The notes below the pieces were generated by a model that saw nothing but the letters and a program-made list of their open reading frames with translations, was not told the DNA's origin and searched no databases. Below, piece by piece: positions 22,440 to 22,555 of a stretch of DNA of 22,555 nt. Made by a program: the position numbers and the translations under genes. This DNA comes from RUG13409 sp045616985 (GTDB lineage Bacteria; Bacillota; Clostridia; Peptostreptococcales; Anaerovoracaceae), in assembly GCA_045616985.1 (NCBI GenBank), contig JAZLHU010000050.1, forward strand, positions 1 through 22,555, written 5' to 3'. Within the stretch, counting starts at the first letter, position 1. Each line of letters opens with the position of its first letter.

Positions 22440-22457
22440 TTAAGAGGTTTCTGGATT
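22423..22457. repeat. 35-bp inverted repeat at the broken start of the ABC ATPase
   Basis: AATCCAG-TT-AACCTCTT (22423-22439) faces AAGAGGTT-T-CTGGATT (22442-22457): 15 paired bases with a small internal bulge and a 2-nt loop. A second dyad, CCGGAA/TTCCGG, is at 22468-22484. The remaining DNA to 22555 holds no gene that I can support. An ATG at 22478-22476 opens a 25-codon frame across the hairpin in another phase than the ATPase; it has no ribosome binding site. Confidence 0.7.
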
Positions 22458-22555
22458 TTTCCCTTCTCCGGAAAATCATTCCGGGATTATTTAAAATCCT
22501 ATATAATCTTTATCGAAGCACTGTGGATTTGTATCTATTTAATTACAGCTATGAC

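Noticed and set aside
21859..22443. 194-codon plus-strand frame opposite the ABC ATPase
   Set aside because: Antisense to intact ABC motifs; Ser-rich shadow frame without start signals.

Overview
The window looks like a stretch of chromosome from a low-to-mid GC, Gram-positive anaerobe of the class Clostridia. The reasons are the strong AGGAGG-type ribosome binding sites, extended -10 promoters (TGnTATAAT), a T-box leader, an ECF-type vitamin transporter subunit, MarR and YchF/Der/MiaB/Lgt proteins of Firmicutes type, and families that I know mainly from Clostridia (DUF169, DUF6873). Nearly all genes lie on the minus strand. There is no rRNA, tRNA, CRISPR array or intact insertion sequence.

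Layout: (1) 1-1120 holds the first codons of a minus-strand gene with a possible RBS-masking hairpin, then a plus-strand DUF169 gene with its own promoter and terminator. (2) 1130-5197 encodes a 1355-residue, charged, coiled-coil protein of no recognised family, transcribed alone from a strong promoter. (3) 5407-8740 holds an ECF S-component gene behind an operator-like repeat array, a methyltransferase fused to a CsoR/FrmR-like metal-sensor domain, and a Na+-coupled transporter controlled by a T-box whose specifier reads as Trp (UGG). (4) 8779-13083 has a small plus-strand membrane protein that converges on a minus-strand run ychF - flavin reductase - radical SAM/DUF6873 fusion - minimal MOSC protein. 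(5) 13036-14302 is a two-gene MarR/amidoligase-like operon with a dyad at its promoter; its terminator hairpin contains the ychF promoter. (6) 14303-18755 is a tight housekeeping operon der-miaB-ybaB-recR-lgt. (7) 18756-19327 is a scar: a mirror-image divergent promoter, the first 12 codons of a trkA-like gene cut off abruptly, and about 450 bp of non-coding or decayed DNA. (8) 19328-22555 is an FtsX-type ABC permease and its ATPase, whose 5' end is broken at a hairpin.

The most unusual items are the giant coiled-coil protein, two apparent domain fusions (methyltransferase-CsoR; radical SAM-GME fold), the MarR/amidoligase operon, the combined promoter/terminator before ychF, and the trkA/ABC breakpoint. 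All functional statements are from reading the sequence; no search was run.
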